Positions 1 to 6,636 are shown, counted from the first letter of the stretch. The stretch: 11,728 nucleotides of DNA from Paracoccaceae bacterium (GCA_007131945.1 SLPP01000149.1:1-11728), one strand, 5' to 3'. Notes: a model not told the origin generated them from the letters alone. A program made the numbers and translations.

Positions 1-80
1 CGGTTCTGACGCCATGACGGCGTCGGCGGGCAGGATCCCATGCCGCGGCCGATCGTCGCGCCGCTCTGCGGTGACTGGCA

Positions 81-1592
81 ATGGTTGAACCTGTCTCCGA
101 CGGCAACGTGCTGTTTGTCATCATGGACCAGTTGCGCGCCGACGTGCTGTTCGGTGCGCTCGGCCAGGCGGTGGCGCTGCCGAATCTCGACCGGCTGAAG
201 GCGCGCGCCGCCGCCTTCACCAGCTGCTGGACCGCCGCGGTGCCCTGCGGGCCGTCGCGCGCCGCGCTCTTGACCGGGCTCTTCGCCTTCAATCACCGCG
301 CGATCCGCAACGGCACGCCGCTCGCGCGGCACCACGCGACGCTGGCGACCGAGATGCGCCGGCTGGGGCGCGAGCCGCTGCTCTTCGGCTATTGCGACAT
401 CGCCGCCGACCCGACCGGGCGCGACCCCGCCGACCCTGCCTTCGCCACCTACGAACTGCCTGCCGAGGGGTTCACCGAACTCGTCGCCTTCCGGCTCGAG
501 GCGCCGCTCGACTGGATCGGGCATCTGCGCGCGCGCGGCTACGACCTGCCCGGCCCGCAGCCGCAGAACTGGCCGCAGCTTTTTCGCCCGGCGGGCGAGG
601 GGCTGCGGGCGCCCAGCCTCTACGCCGCCGAGGACAGCGACACCGCCTGGCTGACCGACCGTTTCCTGCAGGCGATGGAGGGGCGGCGCGACCGGCCCTG
701 GGTCGCGCATCTGACCTTCCTGCGCCCGCATCCGCCGCTGGTCGCGCCCGACCCGTTCAACCGCCTGGTCCCCGAGGACGCCGTCGCCGCGCCCTGCCCC
801 GCGCCCGGCCCCGCGACCGGCGGCGACCACCCGTTCCGCCGCGCCTGGTTCTCGGAACCCTCGGGCTTCGGCCTCTACTGGGGCTTCGACGGCGACTGCG
901 CGGCGATGCGCCGCGAGACCGCGGGCGGGCTGCGCGCGGTCTATCTGGGGCTGGTGGCCGAACTCGACCACCACCTGGGCCGGCTTCTCGACTGGCTGGA
1001 CGAGACCGGGCAGACCGGGCGCACTCTGATCGTTCTGGCCGCCGATCACGGCGAGATGCTGGGCGATCAGGGCTATTGGGGCAAGGACAACGTGCTGGCC
1101 CCGGCGCATCACGTGCCGCTCCTGATCGCCGCGCCCGGCGTCGTCCCCGGTCCGCGCGCCGGGCTCGCGCGCACGATCGACATCGCCCCGACGATCCTCG
1201 ACTGGCTGGGAGGCGCGGTGCCGCCGGCGATGGACGGCGTCTCGCTCCTGCCCGCGCTCGCCGATCCGGAAGCGCCGCTCGCCGACCACGCGCTGACCGA
1301 GATCGACCTCGCCGAGCCGCATCGCCGCACCCGCTTCCAGCGCGCCCTCGACCTGCCCGAGACGCGGGCCAACGCCGCCATCCTGCGCGACCCGCGCTGG
1401 AGCTATGTGCATTTCAACGGCGGCCTGCCGCCGATGCTCTTCGACCGCGCCGCCGATCCCGCGGAACGTCACGATCTTGCCGGCGACCCCGCCGCATCCG
1501 GCCAGATCAGCCGGATGCGCGCGGCGCTGATCGACCTTCGCATGACCCGCGCCGACCGGCGACTGACCGGCTACAGTTTCGGCATCGCCTGA
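81..1592 (+). CDS. Sulfatase-superfamily hydrolase, phosphonate monoester hydrolase/phosphodiesterase-like
   Basis: A 503-residue alkaline-phosphatase-fold hydrolase of the formylglycine-dependent sulfatase family. The metal-binding MDQLRAD motif is at D16-Q17. The modification motif is C56-G-P-S-R60, matching CxPxR, so C56 should become formylglycine through a formylglycine-generating enzyme (none in the window). The second metal site is D322-H323-G-E, and K335 follows in GYWGK. From memory of the Rhizobium phosphonate monoester hydrolase, D12/Q13, C57, N78, Y105, H218, D324/H325 and K337 correspond here to D16/Q17, C56, N77, Y104, H217, D322/H323 and K335. The C-terminal blocks WSYVHFNGGLPP and RADRRLTGY also fit that subfamily. 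It probably cleaves phosphonate or phosphate mono/diesters or sulfate esters; the natural substrate is unknown. There is no obvious signal peptide, so it is likely cytoplasmic. An in-frame TGA at 72-74 closes the frame upstream, which supports the ATG at 81, although no good ribosome binding site is visible. Confidence 0.9.
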   Translation: MVEPVSDGNVLFVIMDQLRADVLFGALGQAVALPNLDRLKARAAAFTSCWTAAVPCGPSRAALLTGLFAFNHRAIRNGTPLARHHATLATEMRRLGREPLLFGYCDIAADPTGRDPADPAFATYELPAEGFTELVAFRLEAPLDWIGHLRARGYDLPGPQPQNWPQLFRPAGEGLRAPSLYAAEDSDTAWLTDRFLQAMEGRRDRPWVAHLTFLRPHPPLVAPDPFNRLVPEDAVAAPCPAPGPATGGDHPFRRAWFSEPSGFGLYWGFDGDCAAMRRETAGGLRAVYLGLVAELDHHLGRLLDWLDETGQTGRTLIVLAADHGEMLGDQGYWGKDNVLAPAHHVPLLIAAPGVVPGPRAGLARTIDIAPTILDWLGGAVPPAMDGVSLLPALADPEAPLADHALTEIDLAEPHRRTRFQRALDLPETRANAAILRDPRWSYVHFNGGLPPMLFDRAADPAERHDLAGDPAASGQISRMRAALIDLRMTRADRRLTGYSFGIA

Positions 1593-1652
1593 CGCCGCCC
1601 CTTCCGCCCGGGGGCCGGTCGTGTCAGGCTGGCAAACGGGGAGAACCGCGCC

Positions 1653-2342
1653 ATGCCGATCGCCGCCTGCATCTTCGACGCCTATGGAACGCTCTTCGAT
1701 GTCGGTGCCGCGGCGCGACGGGCGGCCAGCGAGCCGGGCGCCGGGGCGTGGTCACACCGCTGGCCCGAACTGGCCGAGAACTGGCGGCGCAAGCAGCTGG
1801 AATATACCTGGATCCGGGCGAGCGCCGGCGCCCATGTCGATTTCTGGCAGGTCACGCAGGACGGGCTCGACTGGGCGCTGGAGCGCGCCGGGCTGGGCGA
1901 CGCGCCGCTGCGCGAGCGGCTCCTCGCGCTCTACCGCGAACTCGACGCCTATCCGGAGGTGCCCGAGGTGCTGACCCGGCTGACCGAGGCCGGCCGGCGC
2001 TGCGCGATCCTCTCGAACGGCACGCCCGGGATGCTCGCCGCGGCGATCGGCTCGGCCGGGATCGGCGCGGCGCTGGAGGCGGCACTCTCGGTCGAGGAGG
2101 TGGGCGTCTTCAAGCCCGACGCGCGCGTCTATGGCCTCGTCGAGGCGCGGCTGGGGGTGAGGCCGGCCGAGGTGCTCTTCGTCTCGTCGAACGGCTGGGA
2201 CGCCTGCACCGGCGCCGCCTTCGGCTTCACCGCCGTCTGGGTCAACCGCGAGGGCGCGCCGGTGGACCGGCTGCACGGACGGCCGGCGCATGTGCTCGGC
2301 GACCTCTCGGGCCTGCCGGAGCTGGTGGCGCGGATCAGTTAA
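1653..2342 (+). CDS. (S)-2-haloacid dehalogenase, type II (HAD superfamily)
   Basis: A 229-residue HAD hydrolase of the L-2-haloacid dehalogenase type, which hydrolyses (S)-2-haloalkanoates such as L-2-chloropropionate to (R)-2-hydroxyacids through an aspartyl ester. The nucleophile is D9 in FDAYGTLFD, with T13 after it. Using remembered Pseudomonas L-DEX numbering, the catalytic set D10, T14, R41, S118, K151, Y157, S175, N177, D180 maps here to D9, T13, R45 (in WRRKQLEYTW), S121-N122 (LSNGTPG), K154 (FKPD), Y160, S178, N180 and D183 (SSNGWDA). The block HVDFWQVTQDGL near residues 61-72 is also typical. Length is normal for the family (about 220-235). No signal peptide; cytosolic. It starts 60 bp after the sulfatase-like gene, with GGGGAG upstream of the ATG, and lies 51 bp before the transporter gene. 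Substrate specificity cannot be read from sequence, and some members act on other small acids. Confidence 0.93.
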   Translation: MPIAACIFDAYGTLFDVGAAARRAASEPGAGAWSHRWPELAENWRRKQLEYTWIRASAGAHVDFWQVTQDGLDWALERAGLGDAPLRERLLALYRELDAYPEVPEVLTRLTEAGRRCAILSNGTPGMLAAAIGSAGIGAALEAALSVEEVGVFKPDARVYGLVEARLGVRPAEVLFVSSNGWDACTGAAFGFTAVWVNREGAPVDRLHGRPAHVLGDLSGLPELVARIS

Positions 2343-2359
2343 CCTGTGCAATTCCGCTC

Positions 2360-2387
2360 TGGACAGCGCCGGCGCGACGTCTAGGCT
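2360..2387 (+). promoter_or_regulatory. Candidate sigma-70-type promoter for the MFS gene
   Basis: TGGACA (2360-2365, five of six matches to TTGACA) and TAGGCT (2382-2387, three of six to TATAAT) are separated by 16 bp. The -10-like element ends only six bases before the ATG at 2394 and no Shine-Dalgarno sequence is present, so if this promoter is used the transcript would be leaderless or nearly so. Inference from pattern only. Confidence 0.4.
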
Positions 2388-2393
2388 GGCACC

Positions 2394-3626
2394 ATGACCC
2401 TGGCCCATTCCGACCCGCTCGACAGTCGCTATTCCTGGTCGCGCCTGGCTTTGTCACTGGTGATCGCCACGGTCGGCAATGTCGGCATGTGGTCGGTGAT
2501 CGTGGTCATGCCGGCGGTGCAGGCCGAGTTCGGCACCGGGCGGGGCGAGGCCTCGCTGCCCTACACGCTGACCATGCTGGGCTTCGCGCTGGGCAACCTG
2601 GCGATTGGCCGCGTCGTCGATCGGCGCGGCGTGACCTTCGCGCTCGCGGCGGCGGCGTTGCTGTCCGGGGCGGGATACCTGGCCGCGGCGGCGAGCCCGT
2701 CGATCCTGGTCCTGTCGCTGGCGCAGTTCGTGATCGGTGTCGGCACCGCGGCCTTCTTCGGCCCGCTCATCGCCGATGTCTCGCTCTGGTTCCGGCGCCG
2801 GCGCGGCATCGCGGTCGCGATCACGGCGAGCGGCAACTACCTGTCCGGCGCGATCTGGCCGGTGGCGCTGGCCGGCGTCCTGTCGGGCCAGGGCTGGCGG
2901 GCGGTCTATGTCGTGCTTGCGCTTCTCGTCGTCGCCACGGTGGTGCCGCTGGCGCAACTCCTGCGCCGCCGCCTGCCCGAGGTCAGCCTGAGCGCCGCGG
3001 CGCAGGCCTCGCCCTTCGAGCCGCGCCACGTGCCCTGGTCGCCACGGACGCTGATGTGGATCCTGGCGCTGGCCGGCGTCGCCTGCTGCGTGGCGATGTC
3101 GATGCCGCAGGTGCATATCGTCGCGCTCTGCGTCGATCTGGGCTTCGGCCCGGCGGTCGGCGCCGAGATGCTGTCGCTGATGCTGCTGGGTGGGGTCGTC
3201 TCGCGGCTCGTCTCGGGCATGATCGCCGACCGACTGGGGGGCGTGATGACACTGCTCATCGGCTCGGTCCTGCAGATGCTGGCGCTGATCCTCTATCTGC
3301 CGGCGGACGGGCTGACCTCGCTTTACGTCGTGAGCCTGATCTTCGGCCTGTCGCAGGGCGGCATCGTGCCGGCCTACGCGATCATCGTGCGCGAATACAT
3401 GCCCGCGCGCGAGGCCGGCGCGCGGGTCGGCTTCGTCATCATGGCGACGATCCTCGGCATGGCGCTGGGGGGCTGGATGTCGGGCTGGATCTTCGACGTG
3501 ACCGGGTCCTACCGGCTGGCCTTCGTCAACGGCATCGCCTGGAACGGGCTGAACATCGCGATCATGCTGCTGATCCTGCTGCGCTCGCGCCCGGCCACGC
3601 CCCGCCCCGCCGCGGCGGCGGCATGA
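2394..3626 (+). CDS. Major facilitator superfamily transporter
   Basis: A 410-residue inner-membrane protein with about 12 hydrophobic segments in two halves. The MFS signature between TM2 and TM3 is at G72-R-V-V-D-R-R-G79 and a second-half copy is at G275-M-I-A-D-R-L-G282. A polar loop around residues 190-220 separates the halves, and the short C-terminal tail is rich in alanine, proline and arginine. The general look (WRAVYVVLALLV, a PxYAIIVREYMP block in the second half) resembles the proton-linked monocarboxylate/oxalate:formate-type carriers, but the substrate cannot be assigned from sequence. Lying 51 bp after the haloacid dehalogenase gene on the same strand, it could import a haloacid or another organic acid; that is inference from neighbourhood. 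The start at 2394 has no ribosome binding site, only a promoter-like TAGGCT six bases away. It ends 16 bp from the convergent FAD oxidoreductase gene. Confidence 0.9.
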   Translation: MTLAHSDPLDSRYSWSRLALSLVIATVGNVGMWSVIVVMPAVQAEFGTGRGEASLPYTLTMLGFALGNLAIGRVVDRRGVTFALAAAALLSGAGYLAAAASPSILVLSLAQFVIGVGTAAFFGPLIADVSLWFRRRRGIAVAITASGNYLSGAIWPVALAGVLSGQGWRAVYVVLALLVVATVVPLAQLLRRRLPEVSLSAAAQASPFEPRHVPWSPRTLMWILALAGVACCVAMSMPQVHIVALCVDLGFGPAVGAEMLSLMLLGGVVSRLVSGMIADRLGGVMTLLIGSVLQMLALILYLPADGLTSLYVVSLIFGLSQGGIVPAYAIIVREYMPAREAGARVGFVIMATILGMALGGWMSGWIFDVTGSYRLAFVNGIAWNGLNIAIMLLILLRSRPATPRPAAAAA

Positions 3627-3657
3627 GCGGCCGGGCGGCGGTTCAGCCGCGCCGCTC
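3625..3657. terminator. Stem-loop shared by two convergent genes, possible bidirectional terminator
   Basis: GAGCGGC (3625-3631) pairs with GCCGCTC (3651-3657), and inside it GCGGC (3635-3639) pairs with GCCGC (3646-3650). That makes about 12 base pairs with a 3-nt bulge (3632-3634) and a 6-nt loop. The structure contains the last two bases of the transporter stop codon and the whole stop codon of the opposite-strand oxidoreductase. No clear T-tract follows on either strand, so Rho-independent activity is uncertain. Confidence 0.45.
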
Positions 3658-4908
3658 GCGCCAGAGGTCGCGGGCCTGGAGCGCCCAGTAGGTGAGCTGC
3701 GCCGCGGCAAGACCCGCCGGCCCGCCCGCCCAGTCGAGCCCGAAGGGGCGGAAGGCTTCGACCCGGTCGCTGGTGCCGAGGATCGCCTCGGCGAGCACCG
3801 TCCCGCCAATCGCGGTGGTGTTGAGCCCGTGCCCGCCGAAGGCCGTGCAGTGCCACGCGCCCGGGGCGAGTGCCCCGATCTGCGGCATCAGGTGGCGGGC
3901 ATAGGCCATGAGCCCCGACCAGGCGAGTTCCGTCTTCAGCGGCGCAAGCTGCGGATAGACGGTCAGCATCTCGCGTCGGAGCTGGCGCGTGATGCCCGGC
4001 AGATCGGCCGCGCGGGTCGTGATCCGGCCGCCCCAGAGGAGCCGCTCCCCGCCCGCGACCAGCCGGTAGTAGTCGCCCGCCCGCCGGTCGTCGCCGACCG
4101 CGGCGCGCGTCCGGATCGCGGTTGCCAGCAGCTCGGGTGCGGCCTCGCTGAGCATCACATAGGTCGCGATCGGCAGCATCGCCCGGCGCAGGCGCGGAAC
4201 GAGCGGGCCGGTATAGCCGCCGGTTGCAAGGACGATCTGCCCGGCCTCGGCCCGACCGTGCGGAGTCCGGACCTCCTTCACCGGCCCGTCGAGCGCAATG
4301 GCCTGCGCCGGGCTGCCCTCGAAGATCTGCCCGCCCAGACGTTCGACCTCGGCGGCGATGCCGCGCAGGGTGTTGAGCGGATGGATGTGGAAGGCGTCGT
4401 GATCGAGAAGTCCGTGCCGGTAGCGGTCGCTCGCCAGATGCGCCGCGATGGCCGCAAGGTCGAGATAGTCGCGCCGCCCCGGTTCCGCCTCGGCCCGCAG
4501 GTCGTCGCCCGGCTCGTGCCGGCGCATCCGCAGGATGCCGGGCACCGGATCGGCGCCGGGGATCGCCAGGTCGCGAATCGTGGCGCGCATGATCCCGACA
4601 CCCTCGGCCGAAAGCGCCTGCAACTCGGCCGCGCGCACCAGCCCGACGCGCGCCCGGATCGCCGCCGCTCCGCAGGCGAAACCCGCCGAAACGAAGCCGC
4701 CATTCCGCCCGGAAGCGCCCCAGCCCACCGCCTGCGCCTCGATCACCACCGGCCGCATGCCGCCGCGGGCGAGCCCCAGCGCGGCGAAGAGACCGGCGAA
4801 CCCGCCGCCGACGACGAGGCAGTCGCCGCGCACCGTGCCGGTCAGGACCGGGCGGTCGCGGGTCTCGGCGAGGGTGCGGGCATACCAGGTGTCGGGATAG
4901 GCGGGCAT
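3643..4908 (-). CDS. FAD-dependent amine oxidoreductase (DAO family, gamma-glutamylputrescine oxidase-like)
   Basis: A 421-residue flavoenzyme of the D-amino-acid-oxidase/GlpD fold. The N-terminal YPDTWYA segment is followed by the FAD Rossmann motif G34-G-G-F-A-G39 with E57 at the end of beta-2, then GWGASGRNGGF (62-72), a block characteristic of PuuB-like oxidases. The C-terminal part has GLMAYARHLMPQIGAL and a second FAD-contact region, AFGGHGLNTTAIGG. In the Puu pathway such enzymes oxidise gamma-glutamylputrescine with O2 to gamma-glutamyl-aminobutyraldehyde, ammonia and H2O2. The fold also serves sarcosine, glycine and other amine oxidases, so specificity is not proven. The start at 4908 is chosen because GGAGG lies four bases upstream; the frame extends to a GTG at 4929, but that would put the GGAGG inside the coding region. 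It is divergent from a PuuD-like hydrolase gene 128 bp away, which supports a role in gamma-glutamyl-polyamine catabolism. Confidence 0.86.
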   Translation of the reverse strand: MPAYPDTWYARTLAETRDRPVLTGTVRGDCLVVGGGFAGLFAALGLARGGMRPVVIEAQAVGWGASGRNGGFVSAGFACGAAAIRARVGLVRAAELQALSAEGVGIMRATIRDLAIPGADPVPGILRMRRHEPGDDLRAEAEPGRRDYLDLAAIAAHLASDRYRHGLLDHDAFHIHPLNTLRGIAAEVERLGGQIFEGSPAQAIALDGPVKEVRTPHGRAEAGQIVLATGGYTGPLVPRLRRAMLPIATYVMLSEAAPELLATAIRTRAAVGDDRRAGDYYRLVAGGERLLWGGRITTRAADLPGITRQLRREMLTVYPQLAPLKTELAWSGLMAYARHLMPQIGALAPGAWHCTAFGGHGLNTTAIGGTVLAEAILGTSDRVEAFRPFGLDWAGGPAGLAAAQLTYWALQARDLWRERRG

Positions 4909-4912
4909 GGCT

Positions 4913-4917
4913 CCTCC
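4913..4917 (-). promoter_or_regulatory. Ribosome binding site deciding the FAD oxidoreductase start
   Basis: On the minus strand GGAGG lies four bases before the ATG at 4908, making that the preferred start over the upstream GTG at 4929, which has no comparable signal. Confidence 0.75.
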
Positions 4918-4955
4918 GGTCTGCTGCACCCGCTCTAACCCGCGCGCAGGCGACC

Positions 4956-4983
4956 GGAAAGGGGCCTATGGACAGCCCTTTCC
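4956..4983. promoter_or_regulatory. Inverted repeat between divergent Puu-like genes, candidate operator
   Basis: GGAAAGGG (4956-4963) and CCCTTTCC (4976-4983) are perfect 8-bp inverted arms separated by 12 bp, so their centres are about two helical turns apart. They sit near the middle of the 128-bp region between the two divergent start codons, the usual place for a dimeric regulator to control both genes. A regulator gene is not in the window. A chance repeat of GC-rich sequence is possible, though the AAA/TTT cores argue somewhat against it. Confidence 0.5.
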
Positions 4984-5036
4984 CTCGCCGGCGCGGCGGC
5001 TTAGATAGTCGGCGAGCCGCTGCAAGAAGGATCCCC

Positions 5037-5810
5037 ATGCCGCGCCCGCGCCCTGTTGTCGGCATCATCGGCAACAGCTACCTGATCAATGACCAGTATC
5101 CCGCCCATGCCGGCGGCACGATGAACAGCCAGGCGGTGGCCGAGGTCGCCGGTGCCCTGCCGCTGTTGATCCCGTCGGATCCGCGCTACGTCTCGGTCAA
5201 CGAGTTGCTCGAGGTCTGCGACGGCTTCCTGCTCACCGGCGGTCGGCCGAACGTGCATCCCGAGGAATACGGCGAGGACGAGACCCCCGCGCATGGCGAT
5301 TTCGACCGTGGCCGCGACGCGGTGGCGCTGCCGCTGATCCGCGCCTGCGTCGAGCGCGGCCAGCCCTTCCTCGGCGTCTGCCGGGGTTTTCAGGAAGTGA
5401 ACGTGGCGCTCGGCGGCACGCTGCATCCCGAGATCCGCGACCTGCCGGGGCGGATGAACCACCGCATGCCCCCCGACGGCACGCTGGAGGAGAAGTTCGC
5501 CCTGCGCCACCCGGTGCGCTTTGCCGAGGGCGGGGTCTTTCACCGGCTGTTGGGCGCGGCCGAGGTGCTGACCAATTCGCTGCACGGTCAGGGGATCAAG
5601 ACGCCCGGCGCGCGGATCGTGATCGACGGCCATGCGCCGGACGGCACGCCCGAGGCGCTCTACGTGCGCGACGCGCCGGGCTTCACGCTCGCCGTCCAGT
5701 GGCACCCGGAATGGAACGCCGCCCGCGACCCGGTCTCGCGGCCGCTGTTCCGCGCCTTCGGCGAGGCGGTGTCGGATTGGGCGTCACGGTGCAGGGGAGG
5801 TATCCGCTGA
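5037..5810 (+). CDS. puuD: Gamma-glutamyl-gamma-aminobutyrate hydrolase family protein (peptidase C26, class I glutaminase-like)
   Basis: A 257-residue class I glutamine-amidotransferase-fold hydrolase. The nucleophile elbow is FLGVC115RGFQEVN, and the His-Glu of the triad are H223 and E225 in QWHPEW. DGFLLTGGRPNVHP (62-75), SLHGQGI (182-188) and the N-terminal VGIIGNSY strand are the other family blocks. PuuD-type enzymes cut gamma-glutamyl-GABA to glutamate and GABA, the last step of the gamma-glutamylated putrescine pathway, in the cytosol. The start at 5037 is preferred because AAGGA lies five bases upstream and the conserved beta-strand begins at once. The frame runs up to an ATG at 4968, but that ATG falls inside an inverted repeat and would add an arginine-rich, non-family tail. 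The divergent FAD oxidase gene fits the same pathway; the ligase (PuuA) and aldehyde dehydrogenase (PuuC) are not here. Related C26 hydrolases acting on other gamma-glutamyl compounds remain possible. Confidence 0.88.
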   Translation: MPRPRPVVGIIGNSYLINDQYPAHAGGTMNSQAVAEVAGALPLLIPSDPRYVSVNELLEVCDGFLLTGGRPNVHPEEYGEDETPAHGDFDRGRDAVALPLIRACVERGQPFLGVCRGFQEVNVALGGTLHPEIRDLPGRMNHRMPPDGTLEEKFALRHPVRFAEGGVFHRLLGAAEVLTNSLHGQGIKTPGARIVIDGHAPDGTPEALYVRDAPGFTLAVQWHPEWNAARDPVSRPLFRAFGEAVSDWASRCRGGIR

Positions 5811-5825
5811 GGCCTCGGGACGCGA

Positions 5826-6524
5826 TCAGAGCGCTGCGAGTTGCTTGAGGACGAAGCGCGGCAACTCGTACATCGTCGCGATCTGCAGCGACAGGATCCC
5901 GAGGACCATGTAGGCTGCGGCGGATCTCGCGGGCGACATCGCCTCGAACCGGAAGCGGCGGAACAACGAGGTGAGCAAAGGCGCCATGGTCACCGTCGCG
6001 ACGATGCCGACCGCCGCACCGGCAAGAATGTCGCTCGGATAGTGCAGGCCGGAATAGACCCGCGGCAGGCAGATGACCACGAGCGCATAGGCAAGGCTCG
6101 CCTAACCGACCGCGCGCCCGAGAAGGAAGAACGCCGCGGCGATCGAGACAAACATGACCGCGTGATCGCTGGGGATCGAGTTCCAGCCATCGAGCGTGCG
6201 TTCGTGCATGCCGATGGGGATCTGGACGTCGAGAGCGGGTTCGTGCAACGGGCGCGGGCGATAGGGAAGGCTCAGTGCCAGCGCACGACCCAGCGCAATC
6301 GCCGGGATCGAGATCGACAGTACCGCCAACAGCCGGGCCCGGGCTTCGGCGTCGGCGGACAGGCGCCACCACAGCACCCACCAGAGCAGCACCAGCGGCC
6401 CCGCCTTGAGCAGGGCGTCATCGCGCAGGAAATTGACGAAGGCATCGATCCGGGCGTTCTGGCCGGCCAGACCGTTGATCAGGTGAAGCAATTCGAGGTC
6501 GAGCGCGCGTAGGACTTGCATCAT
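5826..6524 (-). pseudogene. PAP2-family membrane phosphatase gene interrupted by an in-frame TAG
   Basis: The minus-strand reading frame from ATG 6524 to the TGA at 5826-5828 would encode about 232 residues of a type 2 phosphatidic acid phosphatase (PAP2/BcrC-like) integral membrane protein, which hydrolyses lipid phosphates or undecaprenyl diphosphate. One in-frame TAG (6102-6104, codon 141) splits it into 140- and 91-residue parts in the same frame. Before the stop, motif 1 is degenerate (R80, then LPYR89-P90; no lysine at the canonical KX6RP position) and motif 2 is P118-S-D-H121. After it lies motif 3, PR155-VYSGLH161-YPSD165, with the catalytic His and its Asp partner. A 140-residue product would lack motif 3 and several membrane helices, so it should be inactive. 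The rest is intact with no frameshift, so the mutation is recent, a sequencing error, or read through. An in-frame GTG at 6080 could in principle restart but has no visible site. It is divergent from glcD and convergent, 15 bp away, with the puuD-like gene. Confidence 0.83.
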
Positions 6525-6599
6525 TCCCTGTCCGGCCTCTGGATCGGTGGGGTTTGACTTTCGGGGAGGAATGCGGCGGGGGCGTGGCGGTGTTTGGGC

Positions 6600-6628
6600 T
6601 GGACGGGGGCAAAAATTGGTAATATGTT
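6600..6628 (+). promoter_or_regulatory. Candidate promoter of glcD
   Basis: TGGACG (6600-6605) and TATGTT (6623-6628) are each four of six matches to sigma-70 hexamers, with a 17-bp spacer. The predicted transcription start would fall near 6635, giving a leader of about 15 bases that carries the AGGAGGA at 6637-6643. The local AT-richness stands out in this GC-rich window. Confidence 0.45.
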
Positions 6629-6635
6629 TTTACCA
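6617..6635. promoter_or_regulatory. Dyad TGGTAA-N7-TTACCA overlapping the glcD promoter, candidate operator
   Basis: Perfect 6-bp inverted arms TGGTAA (6617-6622) and TTACCA (6630-6635) flank a 7-bp AT-rich spacer. The dyad overlaps the putative -10 element and ends two bases before the glcD ribosome binding site, which suits a repressor. It also satisfies the LysR-type T-N11-A rule (T6620, A6632). GntR/FadR-type sites such as GlcC or PdhR use TGGT/ACCA with a shorter gap, so the family of regulator is open. Confidence 0.55.
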
Positions 6636-6636
6636 T

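Noticed and set aside
14..88. A 24-codon frame upstream of the sulfatase-like gene
   Set aside because: It has no ribosome binding site and no similarity to any peptide I know, and it overlaps the next start. The first 80 bases otherwise show nothing I can support.
392..3691. A 1099-codon open frame on the plus strand running across the sulfatase-like, dehalogenase and transporter genes
   Set aside because: It overlaps three well-supported genes in a different frame. Its product is Arg/Ala/Pro/Gly-rich low-complexity sequence with no family blocks, as expected from a stop-poor frame in very GC-rich DNA.
2454..3809. A 451-codon minus-strand frame antisense to the MFS transporter
   Set aside because: The product is rich in Arg, His, Gln and Asp with no recognisable motif, while the plus strand encodes a clear 12-TM transporter. 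It is an antisense shadow.
3829..4938. A 369-codon plus-strand frame antisense to the FAD oxidoreductase
   Set aside because: No domain, no plausible start signal and composition typical of an antisense shadow; the minus-strand gene has a clear FAD motif and ribosome binding site.
4968..5036. A longer N terminus for the puuD-like protein starting at ATG 4968
   Set aside because: The ATG lies inside an inverted repeat with no Shine-Dalgarno, and the added residues are Arg-rich and not family-like; ATG 5037 has AAGGA at good spacing.
5809..5816. GAGGCCTC palindrome at the end of the puuD-like gene
   Set aside because: An 8-bp palindrome without a loop or T-tract is not a terminator and is expected by chance in GC-rich DNA.
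5826..6080. The downstream PAP2 fragment as a separate small gene starting at GTG 6080
   Set aside because: It is in the same frame as the upstream part and continues its homology directly, with no visible ribosome binding site; it is better explained as the second half of one interrupted gene.
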